Source: an uncultured Bacilli bacterium (GTDB lineage: Bacteria; Bacillota_I; Bacilli_A; RF39; UBA660). From it: a stretch of DNA of 60,436 nt. The first letter of the stretch is position 1; each line of letters starts with the position of its first letter. The translations under genes and the position numbers were made by a program. The stretch lies in NCBI GenBank assembly GCA_910576985.1, contig CAJTLA010000001.1, positions 1 through 60,436 of the forward strand. Reading direction: 5' to 3'. Under the pieces are notes generated by a model. It was given only the letters and a program-made list of their open reading frames with translations. It did no database searches and had not been told where the DNA came from. This document shows, one piece after another, positions 1 through 8,064 of this stretch.

Positions 1-237
1 GAGTATATCAATGAAGCAATCGAAGTCACAAATGATGAAGACTTTAAAGACTTCTTCAGCAAAGAATGGGATATTAAGTATGCGGCTTACGATGATGGCA
101 AAGAAGATGGGAAACAAGAAGGAATTTTAGAAAATCAAAAGAAAATTGTCAAAAAAATGTTAGAAAAAAACACAGACATTAACTTTATTATGGAAATTAC
201 TGGTCTTACAAAAGAAGAAATCGAAGCATATCAATAG
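1..237 (+). CDS. C-terminal end of Rpn-family PD-(D/E)XK nuclease/putative transposase (cut by window edge)
   Basis: The first 78 codons are open from base 1 and end at TAG. The visible tail has a GKEDGKQEG stretch, a charged helix and a final ITGLTKEEIEAYQ segment. This tail is typical of the Rpn recombination-promoting nuclease / PF12784 transposase-like family, in which a nuclease domain is followed by a Glu/Lys-rich tail. The catalytic domain lies outside the window, so nuclease residues cannot be checked. A hairpin terminator follows directly. The family assignment is an inference from the tail alone. Confidence 0.6.
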   Translation, partial: EYINEAIEVTNDEDFKDFFSKEWDIKYAAYDDGKEDGKQEGILENQKKIVKKMLEKNTDINFIMEITGLTKEEIEAYQ

Positions 238-246
238 ATATACCAA

Positions 247-277
247 ACTATTGGCAAAAAAAGTCAATAGTTTTTTC
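247..277 (+). terminator. Intrinsic terminator after the Rpn-type gene
   Basis: ACTATTG (247-253) pairs with CAATAGT (265-271), and a T-run follows. It lies ten bases after the stop codon of the preceding plus-strand gene. Confidence 0.75.
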
Positions 278-362
278 TTCTTTTAATATAATAAACAAAA
301 TATCATTTTTACTTCATTTATTTTTGTAAGATTTGAATAAATTACAAAAATTTCGAAAAAAA

Positions 363-435
363 AAGACTTTCAAAAAAGTTGTGTAAATGGTAATTTACAT
401 TCCGTAAGAATCATCATAATGATGGTCTTTTTTTT
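363..435 (+). repeat. Non-coding debris with two hairpins, possibly an IS256-type element end
   Basis: The 238-559 gap has no convincing gene. It contains a perfect 7-bp hairpin, TGTAAAT (382-388) with ATTTACA (393-399). A second hairpin, ATCATCA (410-416) with TGATGGT (420-426), is followed by eight T and would act as a plus-strand terminator. The text before the first hairpin (GACTTTCAAAAAAGTTGTGTAAAT) resembles the terminal repeats of IS256-family elements, but this is from memory and unconfirmed. Nothing else is recognisable up to the rpmA terminator. Confidence 0.3.
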
Positions 436-548
436 ACTGTGGTATCTTGAAAAACTGTATCTATAATTTTTTTGTTTGTTGTGTATATGAGTTTTCCAAG
501 AGCCTAAATAAGATTAGATTCTATCTTCGTAAATAATTGATTGTATAT

Positions 549-573
549 CAAAAAAAGAATCATTTTGATTCTT
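549..573 (-). terminator. Terminator of the rplU-prp-rpmA operon
   Basis: AAGAATCA (555-562) pairs with TGATTCTT (566-573). Read on the minus strand, it is followed by a run of T (complement of A550-556). The hairpin includes the rpmA stop codon. Confidence 0.8.
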
Positions 574-862
574 CTCTTGTTGGATAAACACTAACTTGTT
601 TTTTATCTCTTCCAACACGTTCAAATTTTACATATCCATCTATTTTAGCATATACAGTGTCATCACTACCAATTCCTACATTGTTTCCAGGATAGATTTT
701 TGTTCCTCTTTGACGATATAAAATAGAACCTCCTGTTACAAATTCTCCATCAGCAGCTTTTGCTCCTAATCTTTTAGAAATTGAATCACGTCCATTTTTT
801 GTGGAACCTTGACCTTTTTTATGTGCAAAAAGTTGAATATTTAATTGCATTAATTTTTCCAT
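560..862 (-). CDS. rpmA: 50S ribosomal protein L27 with cleavable N-terminal extension
   Basis: This is ribosomal protein L27 (bL27), a component of the large subunit near the peptidyl-transferase centre. The family core is complete: AHKKGQGSTKNGRDS, then KRLGAKAADG, GGSILYRQRGT and a VGRDKKQVSVYP end. Before the core is the short extension MEKLMQLNIQLF, the Firmicutes pattern in which Prp cuts after the LF pair to expose the mature Ala-His start. The ATG at 862 lies eight bases after AGGAGG (complement of 871-876). A possible GTG at 871 lies within that Shine-Dalgarno site and is rejected. It is the last gene of rplU-prp-rpmA and ends in a hairpin terminator. The gene uses TGA as stop. Confidence 0.97.
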   Translation of the reverse strand: MEKLMQLNIQLFAHKKGQGSTKNGRDSISKRLGAKAADGEFVTGGSILYRQRGTKIYPGNNVGIGSDDTVYAKIDGYVKFERVGRDKKQVSVYPTREESK

Positions 863-879
863 CCAATACACCTCCTCTA

Positions 880-1167
880 TTATGTAACTTTAATATACTT
901 AGAATAATTTTTTTCTAAATCTTTTAATAGATCTACCATATTTAAAATCAAAGTATTCGTCATTTCATTTTCTTCTAAGATATTTATTTCTACCATACCA
1001 TCTGACTCTTGATATGTAATAGTTGATGGTTCTAATCGTATGATTGCATTCACTGTTGTTATCACAATACTTGATACAGCTGCACAAACAATATCTTTGC
1101 CATTTTCTTCATACCCAGAATGACCATTTACTTTAATTTTATTTTTGAATACTTGAACTCTAATCAT
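880..1167 (-). CDS. prp: Ribosomal-processing cysteine protease Prp
   Basis: This 95-residue protein belongs to the Prp (YsxB) family, small cysteine proteases that remove the N-terminal extension of L27 in Firmicutes and some relatives. The family catalytic pair is visible: His in NGHSGY near residue 17 and Cys in DIVCAAVS near residue 28. The length is normal. The gene sits between rplU and rpmA, two bases after the rplU stop codon, so translation is probably coupled. The neighbouring rpmA has the LF cleavage context that Prp recognises, which makes the assignment secure. Confidence 0.95.
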   Translation of the reverse strand: MIRVQVFKNKIKVNGHSGYEENGKDIVCAAVSSIVITTVNAIIRLEPSTITYQESDGMVEINILEENEMTNTLILNMVDLLKDLEKNYSKYIKVT

Positions 1168-1169
1168 AA

Positions 1170-1472
1170 TTATTTTGTTTTAATTGATTTGATTTCTACT
1201 TTTGTATATGGTTGACGGTGTCCTTGTGTTTTATGGTAGTTTTTCTTTGCATTATATTTAAACACTTTGATTTTTTTACTTTTACCATGTTTTAAAATTT
1301 CACCAGTCACTTCGGCATTTTCTAAATATGGATGCCCAACAACACCATTTGCCATTAGTACTTTATCAAACTTAATTTTAGATCCACTTTCTTCATTTAG
1401 TTTTTCAATATAAAGTACAGTTCCTTCTTCTACATAGTATTGTTTACCACCAGTTTCGATTACTGCTTTCAT
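1170..1472 (-). CDS. rplU: 50S ribosomal protein L21
   Basis: This is ribosomal protein L21 (bL21), which binds 23S rRNA in the large subunit. It begins MKAVIETGGKQYYVEEG, carries the central VLMANG segment, and ends with the family signature KKNYHKTQGHRQPYTKVEI. The length of 100 residues is standard. The ATG follows AGGAGG with an eight-base spacer. A structured leader typical of L21 lies directly upstream, and prp and rpmA follow in the same transcript. Confidence 0.97.
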   Translation of the reverse strand: MKAVIETGGKQYYVEEGTVLYIEKLNEESGSKIKFDKVLMANGVVGHPYLENAEVTGEILKHGKSKKIKVFKYNAKKNYHKTQGHRQPYTKVEIKSIKTK

Positions 1473-1568
1473 TTTTTTAACCTCCTAACATTTCTAAGAC
1501 TCGCCTTTAAGGTACACAGCAGTGTTTTTAACCTATTCGGTGCGGTTGTAGAGTGAGGCTCTACACAG
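1473..1568 (-). ncRNA. L21 leader (ribosomal protein autoregulatory leader)
   Basis: Between the rplU promoter and its start codon, the minus-strand RNA can fold a 7-bp hairpin (TGTAGAG at 1547-1553 with CTCTACA at 1559-1565). A shorter ACAC/GTGT hairpin lies around 1513-1526. This layout matches the L21 leader of Firmicutes (Rfam L21_leader), thought to let free L21 control rplU-rpmA expression. The assignment rests on position and hairpins. A covariance-model search would settle it. Confidence 0.6.
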
Positions 1569-1574
1569 TTATTC

Positions 1575-1603
1575 ATTTTACCACTTCTTTCCTTTAAAGT
1601 CAA
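1575..1603 (-). promoter_or_regulatory. Promoter of rplU-prp-rpmA
   Basis: TTGACT (complement of 1598-1603) is separated by 17 bases from TAAAAT (complement of 1575-1580), which carries an upstream TG. It overlaps the end of spoIVFB and fires just before the L21 leader, so the ribosomal genes can be expressed independently of the spoIVF genes. Confidence 0.65.
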
Positions 1604-2336
1604 ATATTTTTTGTAAGTAAGCTCGTTCTGTATAATAGTTTTTGTTTATGTAAAAGAGATGTTTGGTATCCCGCTTCATTTTTTTTATGTTCGTTCCTTT
1701 AATTATTTTTCTTCTCGGAAATTGAAATGGGTATAATGTACGTTCTAATATAAATTTGGAAAACAACATGTGACGGCTTTTAAATTCTTTGATTACTTTA
1801 CTTATTAAAATCATTAAAATAAAATATAATACTAAGGAGTGTTTTGATATAAAATATAATAAAATAATATGAAATATGGAAAATATGAATAAAAAAGATT
1901 GACTATAAAAGTAGGAAAAAAACCTTTGATAAATTAAAACCCATATTTTTGATCCGTCTAATGGTGTGATTGGAAGTAAGTTAAATAGTAATAATCCATA
2001 ATGATATGTTTCTAAGTTTGGAATTTGATATAGGCAAAGAACTAGATAACAAAGACATTGAAAGATTGGTCCCATTAGAACAATTAGCAATTCTTCTTTG
2101 ATTGGTTTATTCAAATGATCTTTAAAGACTGTGAGTGCTCCAAATGGGAAAATCATTACGGATTCAATGTTCCATTTAAAGTATATGCCTACTAAGATAT
2201 GACCACATTCATGTATTAGTAGAAGAATCATAAATATTGTAAATTCCTTAAAATTTCCAGTCATTAAAACAATAAAAGAAGTCAAATAAAAAAAAGGATG
2301 TATTTTTATTTTATGATAAATATTCTTTATAATCAA
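1578..2336 (-). CDS. spoIVFB: SpoIVFB-like site-2 intramembrane zinc protease (M50)
   Basis: This 252-residue polytopic membrane protein carries the M50 signatures: HECGH (HExxH, near residue 43) in a transmembrane helix, and NLLPITPLDG (second metal-ligand Asp) near residue 120. Both the sequence layout and the position directly upstream of rplU match Bacillus subtilis SpoIVFB, the protease that activates pro-sigma-K in the mother cell during sporulation. The upstream gene encodes its partner SpoIVFA and overlaps it by 26 bases, implying translational coupling. No pro-sigma-K gene is in this window. The function is inferred from family and synteny. Confidence 0.88.
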   Translation of the reverse strand: MIIKNIYHKIKIHPFFYLTSFIVLMTGNFKEFTIFMILLLIHECGHILVGIYFKWNIESVMIFPFGALTVFKDHLNKPIKEELLIVLMGPIFQCLCYLVLCLYQIPNLETYHYGLLLFNLLPITPLDGSKIWVLIYQRFFSYFYSQSFLFIFSIFHIILLYFISKHSLVLYFILMILISKVIKEFKSRHMLFSKFILERTLYPFQFPRRKIIKGTNIKKMKRDTKHLFYINKNYYTERAYLQKIFDFKGKKW

Positions 2337-2916
2337 GTGTAGTTCCTTCTTTTTTAAATACTAAAAATAAGTTTTGATTTTCTGTTTCTCCAAGTAAACT
2401 TCCCTCTTCTACATAATCATATAATTTTACGTTGATTTCTTTTAGCCCTCCATACCATAAATCAACGCCATTCATTTGTTGAATGATTACTGTTTTTCCA
2501 TAACCTTCTTTTTCTCCAATAAAAACGACTAATCCACTGTTTTTTATCGGAACTAAGTAATGGTCTTCTACTGTTAGTTTAACTCCTTCTTTATAGTTTT
2601 CTTTTTCTTTATAAACGAGCTGTTCTTTGAATGTAGCTTGTACTGGTGTTTTGACAAGTTCTTGAAAAGGAATTGGATTTCCAAATAAGTTTTTATAAAC
2701 ATTATTAATATAAGCAAAGGAAAAGTTTGTTTCATATACTTGTTCATAAAAAACCTTTTTAAATGTTTTTGATTGTTTTATTCCAATTAATATAGAAAGG
2801 GTTAAAATGATTGTAGCCATTAATTTCATCCATATTAAGTTACTATGTTTTTGTTGTTGTTTTAATTGTTTGTTTCTTTTTGATCGCATTTGTTTTTTTA
2901 TTATTTCTGGATTCAT
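2311..2916 (-). CDS. spoIVFA: SpoIVFA-like membrane protein with degenerate M23/LytM domain
   Basis: This 201-residue protein has a basic cytoplasmic N-terminus, one transmembrane helix at about residues 28-46 and an extracytoplasmic C-terminal part. The segment around GYGKTVIIQQMNGVDLWYGGL followed by YDYVEEGSLLGE is a LytM/M23 fold lacking the usual HxxH zinc ligands. That is the architecture of SpoIVFA, which holds SpoIVFB inactive with BofA until signalled. The ORF overlaps the start of spoIVFB. The start at MNPEII follows AGGTGAG. Similarity is in architecture and context more than in strict residues. Confidence 0.75.
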   Translation of the reverse strand: MNPEIIKKQMRSKRNKQLKQQQKHSNLIWMKLMATIILTLSILIGIKQSKTFKKVFYEQVYETNFSFAYINNVYKNLFGNPIPFQELVKTPVQATFKEQLVYKEKENYKEGVKLTVEDHYLVPIKNSGLVVFIGEKEGYGKTVIIQQMNGVDLWYGGLKEINVKLYDYVEEGSLLGETENQNLFLVFKKEGTTLDYKEYLS

Positions 2917-2932
2917 AATCTCACCTATTTTA

Positions 2933-2961
2933 TTGTATGAATTTTATTTTTGTATTAGAAT
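2933..2961 (+). promoter_or_regulatory. Candidate promoter for uvsE
   Basis: TTGTAT (2933-2938), a 17-base spacer and TAGAAT (2956-2961) lie just before the uvsE start. Both hexamers depart from consensus, so this is a plausible assignment only. Confidence 0.4.
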
Positions 2962-2994
2962 ATTTTTTTGTTTCATATTAAAAATGGTGATATT

Positions 2995-3948
2995 ATGAGG
3001 ATTCGACTTGGTTATGTGGCAATTTGTAAAACATTAGATAAGGTAAGTTATAATCATACAATGACTTATACAAATTATCAAAAGTTAAGTGAAGAGATTA
3101 GAAAAGAAAAGTTAGATTCTATTATCAAAACGAATTTAGATCATTTGTTTTTGATTTTAAATTATAATGTTCAAAATCATATTTCTTTTTTTCGGTTTAG
3201 TCATAATTTAATTCCTTTGGCTACGCATCAAGGGGTTTCTTTTGATTATATTACACCTTATTTAGATAGGTGGCGAAAAATTGGAAATTATATTAAAGAA
3301 CATCAGCTTCGAATGGATTCTCATCCAGATCAATTTTGTGTATTAAATAGTATTCATGAATCTGTCTTAAAACAAAGTATTGAAATGTTAAGCTTTCAAT
3401 ATGAATTATACAAATCTATGGGAATTCCTGGAAAAGTGGTTCTTCATGTCGGAAGTAGTGTCCCAAATAAGAAAGTAGCTTTAGAACGTTTGGTTTCTCA
3501 TTTTCAATTGTTATCTTCTGAAATTCAAGAAATGATTTTATTAGAAAATGATGATAAAACTTTTACTGCTGGGGAGACGTTATCATTATGTGAGACCCTA
3601 CATGTTCCCATGGTTTTGGATTATCATCATTATCGTTGTAATCCTGGAAATGATGACATCAAGTTATTACTCCCAAGAATTTTGAAAACATGGGAAAGCA
3701 CTGGACTTCCTCCAAAGATGCATTTTTCCTCTCCAAAAAGCAGGAAGGAAAAGCGGTCGCATAGTGTTACTATTGAAGTCAATCAGTTTATTTCTTTTTT
3801 GGAACTTTTAAAACCTTATCAAACAGATATTGATATTATGTTAGAGTGTAAAGGAAAAGATGAGTCTTTGTTTCGTTTATCTAGGCAATTACGTTTTTAT
3901 ACTAATTATCATTTTTTTAATGAAACTATTTTTGAAATATCTGATTGA
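2995..3948 (+). CDS. uvsE: UV DNA damage endonuclease (UVDE family)
   Basis: This 317-residue protein is a UvdE/UvsE endonuclease (PF03851), a TIM-barrel metal enzyme that nicks DNA 5' of UV photoproducts and starts an alternative excision repair. It opens with MRIRLGYVAIC and has the barrel motifs HPDQFCVLNS, HVGSS, LENDD, LDYHHYRCN and MLECKGKD, which supply the His/Asp/Glu metal ligands. The ATG at 2995 gives the normal family start. An upstream in-frame ATG at 2968 would add nine unconserved residues. It stands alone on the plus strand among leftward genes. Confidence 0.92.
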   Translation: MRIRLGYVAICKTLDKVSYNHTMTYTNYQKLSEEIRKEKLDSIIKTNLDHLFLILNYNVQNHISFFRFSHNLIPLATHQGVSFDYITPYLDRWRKIGNYIKEHQLRMDSHPDQFCVLNSIHESVLKQSIEMLSFQYELYKSMGIPGKVVLHVGSSVPNKKVALERLVSHFQLLSSEIQEMILLENDDKTFTAGETLSLCETLHVPMVLDYHHYRCNPGNDDIKLLLPRILKTWESTGLPPKMHFSSPKSRKEKRSHSVTIEVNQFISFLELLKPYQTDIDIMLECKGKDESLFRLSRQLRFYTNYHFFNETIFEISD

Positions 3949-4184
3949 GGTATTATAAAAAATTATTTTTTACAAATGGATCAAAAAAAAAATTAGTTTT
4001 CACTAATATTTGTTCTTTTGATCACTTTATCATTTCCATAATTGTTTTTATATCAAAATTTTCTTTTCATATTTTTTCCAATTTTTCTTATTCGTATTGT
4101 TCAATACCCTATTCAAATTCTTTTATTCTCTCATATTTGTATAAAAAAAGCGAGATTTTATAATGACGTTTGGTTAAAATTTTG

Positions 4185-4203
4185 AACTGACTATTTGTCA
4201 GTT
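4185..4203 (-). terminator. Hairpin at the end of the glycosyltransferase gene
   Basis: AACTGAC (4185-4191) and GTCAGTT (4197-4203) form a perfect 7-bp stem over the stop codon. The following minus-strand text has only a short T-run (CAAAATTTT), so termination strength is uncertain. The 3949-4184 gap otherwise shows no convincing gene. Confidence 0.5.
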
Positions 4204-5204
4204 TCTTCTAATACACTTTTATAAATGTCAATTAATTTTTTTCCAATAATTTTTAAATCTCTTTCTTGGGCTACTTTGTATCCTTCTTCTACTAATGATG
4301 GAAGTTTTCCTTCTAAAATTCCTTTGATTTTTTCTTCAAATTCTTCTATATCTTTTGCTTTATAGACGTTTTTTCCATCTTCTAACCATTTTTCAAATAC
4401 TGGAATGTCACGTATAATGGCTGGAATTTTTGAAGCACAAGCTTCGATAATTGGAATTCCTTCTGTTTCTTCCAAAGTTGGAAATAGATATAAATCTGCT
4501 CCTGATAACGCATCTCGTATCATTGTTGGTTCTACATAACCTGCAAAGTGTAGATTAGGAAGTTCTATATTGACAGCTTCTCTAATTTTTATTGGACTTG
4601 CTGATAATGGACTATATCCAAACCAGATAAATTTATATTGTGGCAGTTTTTTCGCTAATTCTACAAAATCTAAAATTCCTTTTCTTTCTATATATAAACC
4701 AATTCCAACAATGACTTTTTCATGGTCTTGATAACCGTAAAATTCTCTGAATTTTTTTCCGTTTTCTATATTTTTTTCAAAAAATGATGTGTCAATTCCA
4801 TTAGATAAAGCAACAATTGGGGAATCAATAGTTCCATAACTTTCTAATAATCGTTTTGAATATGGGGTTGGTGTAATAATTTTATCCCCAAGGTTGTAGC
4901 ATTTTGTAATCCACCATTTAAAAATTGGGGCCATTTGATTGGAAAAGATAAAAGAGTTTTTAAAGTCTTCTTCGGTGGAATGTGCATGATAAATTACTTT
5001 TTTTCCTGCTTCTTTTGCTTTTTTCGCTAAAACATAAGAATTTGGTCCATAAAAATTGATATGAACTAAGTCATAGTCGTCATTTGGATCGGTTGTATGA
5101 TCAATATTATTTTCTTCTAATGCTTTTAATTGATGTTTGATGGCTTTTCCTAACCCTGACTTTTCAATTTGTTTCAATCCTTCTGTATAAAGTAATACTT
5201 TCAT
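4191..5204 (-). CDS. Family 4 glycosyltransferase, probable diacylglycerol glycolipid synthase (LafA/CpoA-like)
   Basis: This GT-B glycosyltransferase of 337 residues has an N-terminal acceptor domain (DYDLVHINFYGPNS, YHAHSTEEDF) and a C-terminal GT4 donor domain with LSNGIDTSFF, YIERKGILDF and the EETEGIPIIEAC motif containing the family E-x7-E. The pattern resembles the streptococcal membrane glycolipid synthases LafA/CpoA, which glucosylate diacylglycerol. The exact acceptor is inferred. The ATG at 5204 follows AAGGG with a good spacer and gives the family MKVLLYTEG start. An in-frame start at 5255 lacks support. It is the last gene after the VanZ/RDD gene and mutY. Confidence 0.8.
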   Translation of the reverse strand: MKVLLYTEGLKQIEKSGLGKAIKHQLKALEENNIDHTTDPNDDYDLVHINFYGPNSYVLAKKAKEAGKKVIYHAHSTEEDFKNSFIFSNQMAPIFKWWITKCYNLGDKIITPTPYSKRLLESYGTIDSPIVALSNGIDTSFFEKNIENGKKFREFYGYQDHEKVIVGIGLYIERKGILDFVELAKKLPQYKFIWFGYSPLSASPIKIREAVNIELPNLHFAGYVEPTMIRDALSGADLYLFPTLEETEGIPIIEACASKIPAIIRDIPVFEKWLEDGKNVYKAKDIEEFEEKIKGILEGKLPSLVEEGYKVAQERDLKIIGKKLIDIYKSVLEETDK

Positions 5205-5255
5205 AAAGTCAATCCCTTCTTTTATTAGAATAACACAATCTATACATTCCTGCAA

Positions 5256-6296
5256 CTAGTGTTTTTGAACTTCGTCTTTTAATTGTTTTAATTGTGTTTT
5301 GAAAGCGGATGGAAGTACATATTGTTTTTCTAATGTACTGACATCTACCCAAATATTTTTTTGATTATTTTCTTCTACATAAACGATGTAATTGGTCATA
5401 TACCAAATTTTATGTGTAAAAATATGTTTCGATGAATCTCTTTCTAAAATCCTAAGGACTTGGTATCCTTCTTTTTTCAAGTATTTTAGCGCGTCTTCTT
5501 GATTTAAGTTTCCTTTGATATTTGGAAATTCGTACATAGATGCGAGCAATCCTCTATTTGGTCTTTTATGAATCGCGACTGTGTGATAATTTAGTAAAAT
5601 AAATACGGTATATTGTTCTATCTTTTTTTCTTTTTTTGTGTCTTTGATTGGGAGTTCCATCATGGTATTTTCTTGGCTTGATTTGCAATATTTTTGAATT
5701 GGACAATTTTCACAATGTGGGATTCCATTTGGAACACAAATGGTAGCTCCTAGTTCCATTAAGGCTTGATTAAATGTTCCAGGATCATTTGGCATAATCT
5801 CAGATAATTCTTTGAATAGTTCTTTTTTGGTGGTTGTTTTACTAATATTTCTTCTAGAGTTTTGAATTCGCATGATCACTCTAAATACATTGCCATCAAT
5901 GGCAGGCACTTTTTCTCCAAAGGCAATGGAAGCGATTGCTCCTGCTGTATATTCTCCAATCCCTGGTAATTTTATGATTTCTTCATAAGTAGATGGCATA
6001 GATCCTGTGTCTTCTATGATTTTTTGAGCTGCTTTCTGTAGGTTTTTTGCTCTGCTATAGTATCCAAGTCCTTCCCATAGTTTTAATAACTGATCGAGAT
6101 GAATGTTGGCCAAAGAAGTGATGTCTGGAATTTCTTTTAAAAAGCGTTCATAATAAACTTTGACTGCTTCGACTCTTGTTTGTTGTAACATAATTTCTGA
6201 AACCCAAATATGATATGGGTTTTTATCATTTCTCCAAGGAAGTTCTCTTTTATTTTTTTGATACCAGTTTAACAATGGTTTTACAATTTCTTTCAT
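5256..6296 (-). CDS. mutY: A/G-specific adenine DNA glycosylase
   Basis: MutY removes adenine mispaired with 8-oxoguanine. The helix-hairpin-helix GPD core is complete: LPWR, EIMLQQTRV, the LPGIGEYTAGAIASIAFG hairpin and catalytic Asp in PAIDGNVFRV near residue 140. The Cys set of the 4Fe-4S cluster is present (C-x6-C-x2-C-x5-C in CVPNGIPHCENCPIQKYC). A C-terminal NUDIX-like domain begins near residue 228 and checks the oxidised base. The length of 346 is normal. Its ATG overlaps the stop codon of the upstream membrane-protein gene (ATGA). Confidence 0.96.
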   Translation of the reverse strand: MKEIVKPLLNWYQKNKRELPWRNDKNPYHIWVSEIMLQQTRVEAVKVYYERFLKEIPDITSLANIHLDQLLKLWEGLGYYSRAKNLQKAAQKIIEDTGSMPSTYEEIIKLPGIGEYTAGAIASIAFGEKVPAIDGNVFRVIMRIQNSRRNISKTTTKKELFKELSEIMPNDPGTFNQALMELGATICVPNGIPHCENCPIQKYCKSSQENTMMELPIKDTKKEKKIEQYTVFILLNYHTVAIHKRPNRGLLASMYEFPNIKGNLNQEDALKYLKKEGYQVLRILERDSSKHIFTHKIWYMTNYIVYVEENNQKNIWVDVSTLEKQYVLPSAFKTQLKQLKDEVQKH

Positions 6297-7384
6297 GCTT
6301 CTTCCTCCACTACAATCGTACTTTTATTTTTTGTTTGACTCATTCTTTCGTACCAAAATGGCTTCCTACGAATCATAGAAATAAAGCCATGAATAAAACA
6401 GATAAAAAATAATATAGAAAATCCAATAAAGAAGATTACGTTTCCTATACTTAGTAGTAAGTATAAATAAAATGGAGCTGGTAGAAAAAATAGATATAGT
6501 ATTCCATAGCGGATCCAATATTGGTACCATTTTGGTGTTTCTTCATTTTCTGTTACAATTTTGATATTCATACATTTTTTTCCTAGGGTGAGTCCTTTGG
6601 TAATCATTGGTATTATCATAAAAAGGATTAATATAGATAAAAGGTATTGTAAAAATGAGTCTTGCATTCCTATGAGATTCATAATCATTGTCATTAGAAA
6701 TATGAATACCAAGTCAATCCATGTTGCGATTGTTCGTCTTAAAATAGAAACTCGCTTTCCTTTTTGATAAGATTTTTGGTCTAATGTTTTCCGATCTGGT
6801 AAGAAATGACTAAATAATGGTGTAATCCCATACCCTATGATTCCTCCTAGTGTGTTTAGAAAAAGGTCATCAATATCAAATAAACGATAAGGTCTAGGAT
6901 ATATTCCATATAATCCTGATAGTTGGGTTCCTTCAAAAAACAAAGTTAATAAAATCGTTAGGAAAAGTGTTTTTTTGAAATTGTATTTAAAGTAATAACG
7001 TAGGTAAATTCCAAATGGTATAGTTAGTAATATGTTATAAAATACTTGATAAAAATATGGTTCTTTTAATACTTCTAAATAAGTATTTGGGTCATTCCAA
7101 ATGAAACTACTATATAAAAAGAATTCTTTTATAAATAAAAATGGAGTTAGTTGAATCCAATCTGTCGTCATTTTTTTTACAGATTCAATCGATGGAAGTG
7201 GTAAAATGACTAGAAAATAGATACAAGTCAGATATAAAATAAAGGAATATACAATGGAAACTCGTAAAAATAAGATAGAACCATATTTATGATATTGGTG
7301 GAAAATATAAGGAAGTGTGAAAATGAGTGCGATGATTGGGAAAAATAAAAAGGCAAATCGAATTGGTTCTATATATCCTGTCAT
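6293..7384 (-). CDS. VanZ-like/RDD fusion membrane protein
   Basis: This 363-residue polytopic membrane protein has two recognisable halves. The first half is VanZ-like (helices with LTPFLFIKEF, a FEGTQLSG turn and DIDDLFLNTLGGIIGY). The second is an RDD domain starting at RRTIATWIDLVFIF. VanZ-like domains are linked to teicoplanin resistance, and RDD domains to small-molecule or ion transport. The true substrate is unknown. The start at 7384 is chosen because AAGGAGGA precedes it and because a longer in-frame start (7429) would place the TATAAT box inside the protein. mutY and a glycosyltransferase follow. Confidence 0.75.
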   Translation of the reverse strand: MTGYIEPIRFAFLFFPIIALIFTLPYIFHQYHKYGSILFLRVSIVYSFILYLTCIYFLVILPLPSIESVKKMTTDWIQLTPFLFIKEFFLYSSFIWNDPNTYLEVLKEPYFYQVFYNILLTIPFGIYLRYYFKYNFKKTLFLTILLTLFFEGTQLSGLYGIYPRPYRLFDIDDLFLNTLGGIIGYGITPLFSHFLPDRKTLDQKSYQKGKRVSILRRTIATWIDLVFIFLMTMIMNLIGMQDSFLQYLLSILILFMIIPMITKGLTLGKKCMNIKIVTENEETPKWYQYWIRYGILYLFFLPAPFYLYLLLSIGNVIFFIGFSILFFICFIHGFISMIRRKPFWYERMSQTKNKSTIVVEEEA

Positions 7385-7406
7385 TCTGTCTCCTCCTTTT
7401 TTTCCT

Positions 7407-7415
7407 ATTATAGCA
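7407..7415 (-). promoter_or_regulatory. Extended -10 promoter of the VanZ/RDD-mutY operon
   Basis: TGCTATAAT on the minus strand (7407-7415) lies about 25 bases before the chosen start, with no good -35. A second identical TGCTATAATAG sits at 7542-7550 on the same strand. Tandem promoters or an unannotated short upstream transcript are both possible. Confidence 0.5.
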
Positions 7416-7576
7416 TATATTCTTTTCATGATTTGTTACAAAACTGTAATTTTGTTTTTTTATCTAAACAAATGAATTATTGTGTATCATAAATTTCTTG
7501 TCTGTATCGTATTACTAATTTGCGATGTGATTTCTTTTTCTATTATAGCACACTAGTATTTTTTTTTGAAATAAGA

Positions 7577-7582
7577 TATAAT
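7577..7582 (+). promoter_or_regulatory. -10 box of the 7608 gene
   Basis: TATAAT at 7577-7582 stands 26 bases before the ATG, with a GGAAAGGAAG ribosome site between. No clear -35 is visible. Confidence 0.5.
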
Positions 7583-7607
7583 ACTTTTATGGAAAGGAAG
7601 TTACCAA

Positions 7608-8024
7608 ATGAAACAACATTTTAAAAAATATGGAATGATTTATCAAATTATTTTAATCGCTGTTTGTATTATTTTATCTTGTGTTTTTGTATATTTTGGT
7701 TCTAAGAATCGAAAACAGCGTCATTACACAAAAGAGGAAGCAACCAATCTTATGAAGTTACAAGCGGATAAATTTACTAGAATGATTGAAATTCAAAATT
7801 CTGGTTGTATTGATCATGATACTACTACTCTATCTGAAAAAGAAATGGAAACTTATGGTTTTGATTCTCATTTTTATGAGAAAGTAATTTATACTATGAG
7901 CTGTAAAGATCATAAGCAAGTGATTGTTATTTCTATTACTGGTGCTGGTGATTTTAAGGGATATTCTTTAACGGACTACATTAGTAATAATAATCAACCT
8001 GAAAAAAATCTTAGTGAAAACTAG
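7608..8024 (+). CDS. Hypothetical membrane-anchored extracytoplasmic protein
   Basis: This 138-residue protein has a short basic N-terminus, one hydrophobic helix at about residues 12-31 and a soluble, probably exported C-terminal part with Cys near residues 64 and 99. No family is recognised. A -10 box and ribosome site precede the ATG, and a hairpin terminator overlaps the stop. It is therefore a single-gene transcription unit on the plus strand between two leftward operons. The two Cys could form a disulphide. Confidence 0.7.
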   Translation: MKQHFKKYGMIYQIILIAVCIILSCVFVYFGSKNRKQRHYTKEEATNLMKLQADKFTRMIEIQNSGCIDHDTTTLSEKEMETYGFDSHFYEKVIYTMSCKDHKQVIVISITGAGDFKGYSLTDYISNNNQPEKNLSEN

Positions 8025-8033
8025 GATTTTTTT
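8006..8033 (+). terminator. Terminator of the 7608 gene
   Basis: AAATCTTAG (8006-8014) pairs with CTAGGATTT (8021-8029) with one G-U pair, and a T-run follows. Confidence 0.8.
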
Positions 8034-8040
8034 AGTTAGG

Positions 8041-8064
8041 AAAAAAGATTAGAATTCTAATCTT
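8041..8064 (-). terminator. Terminator of leuS
   Basis: An uninterrupted 20-base palindrome (8045-8064) spans the leuS stop codon. On the minus strand it is followed by six T. Confidence 0.7.

Noticed and set aside
3945..4163. 72-codon plus-strand frame after uvsE
   Set aside because: Phe/Ser/Ile-rich translation of AT-rich DNA, overlaps the uvsE stop, no ribosome site and no recognisable motif.
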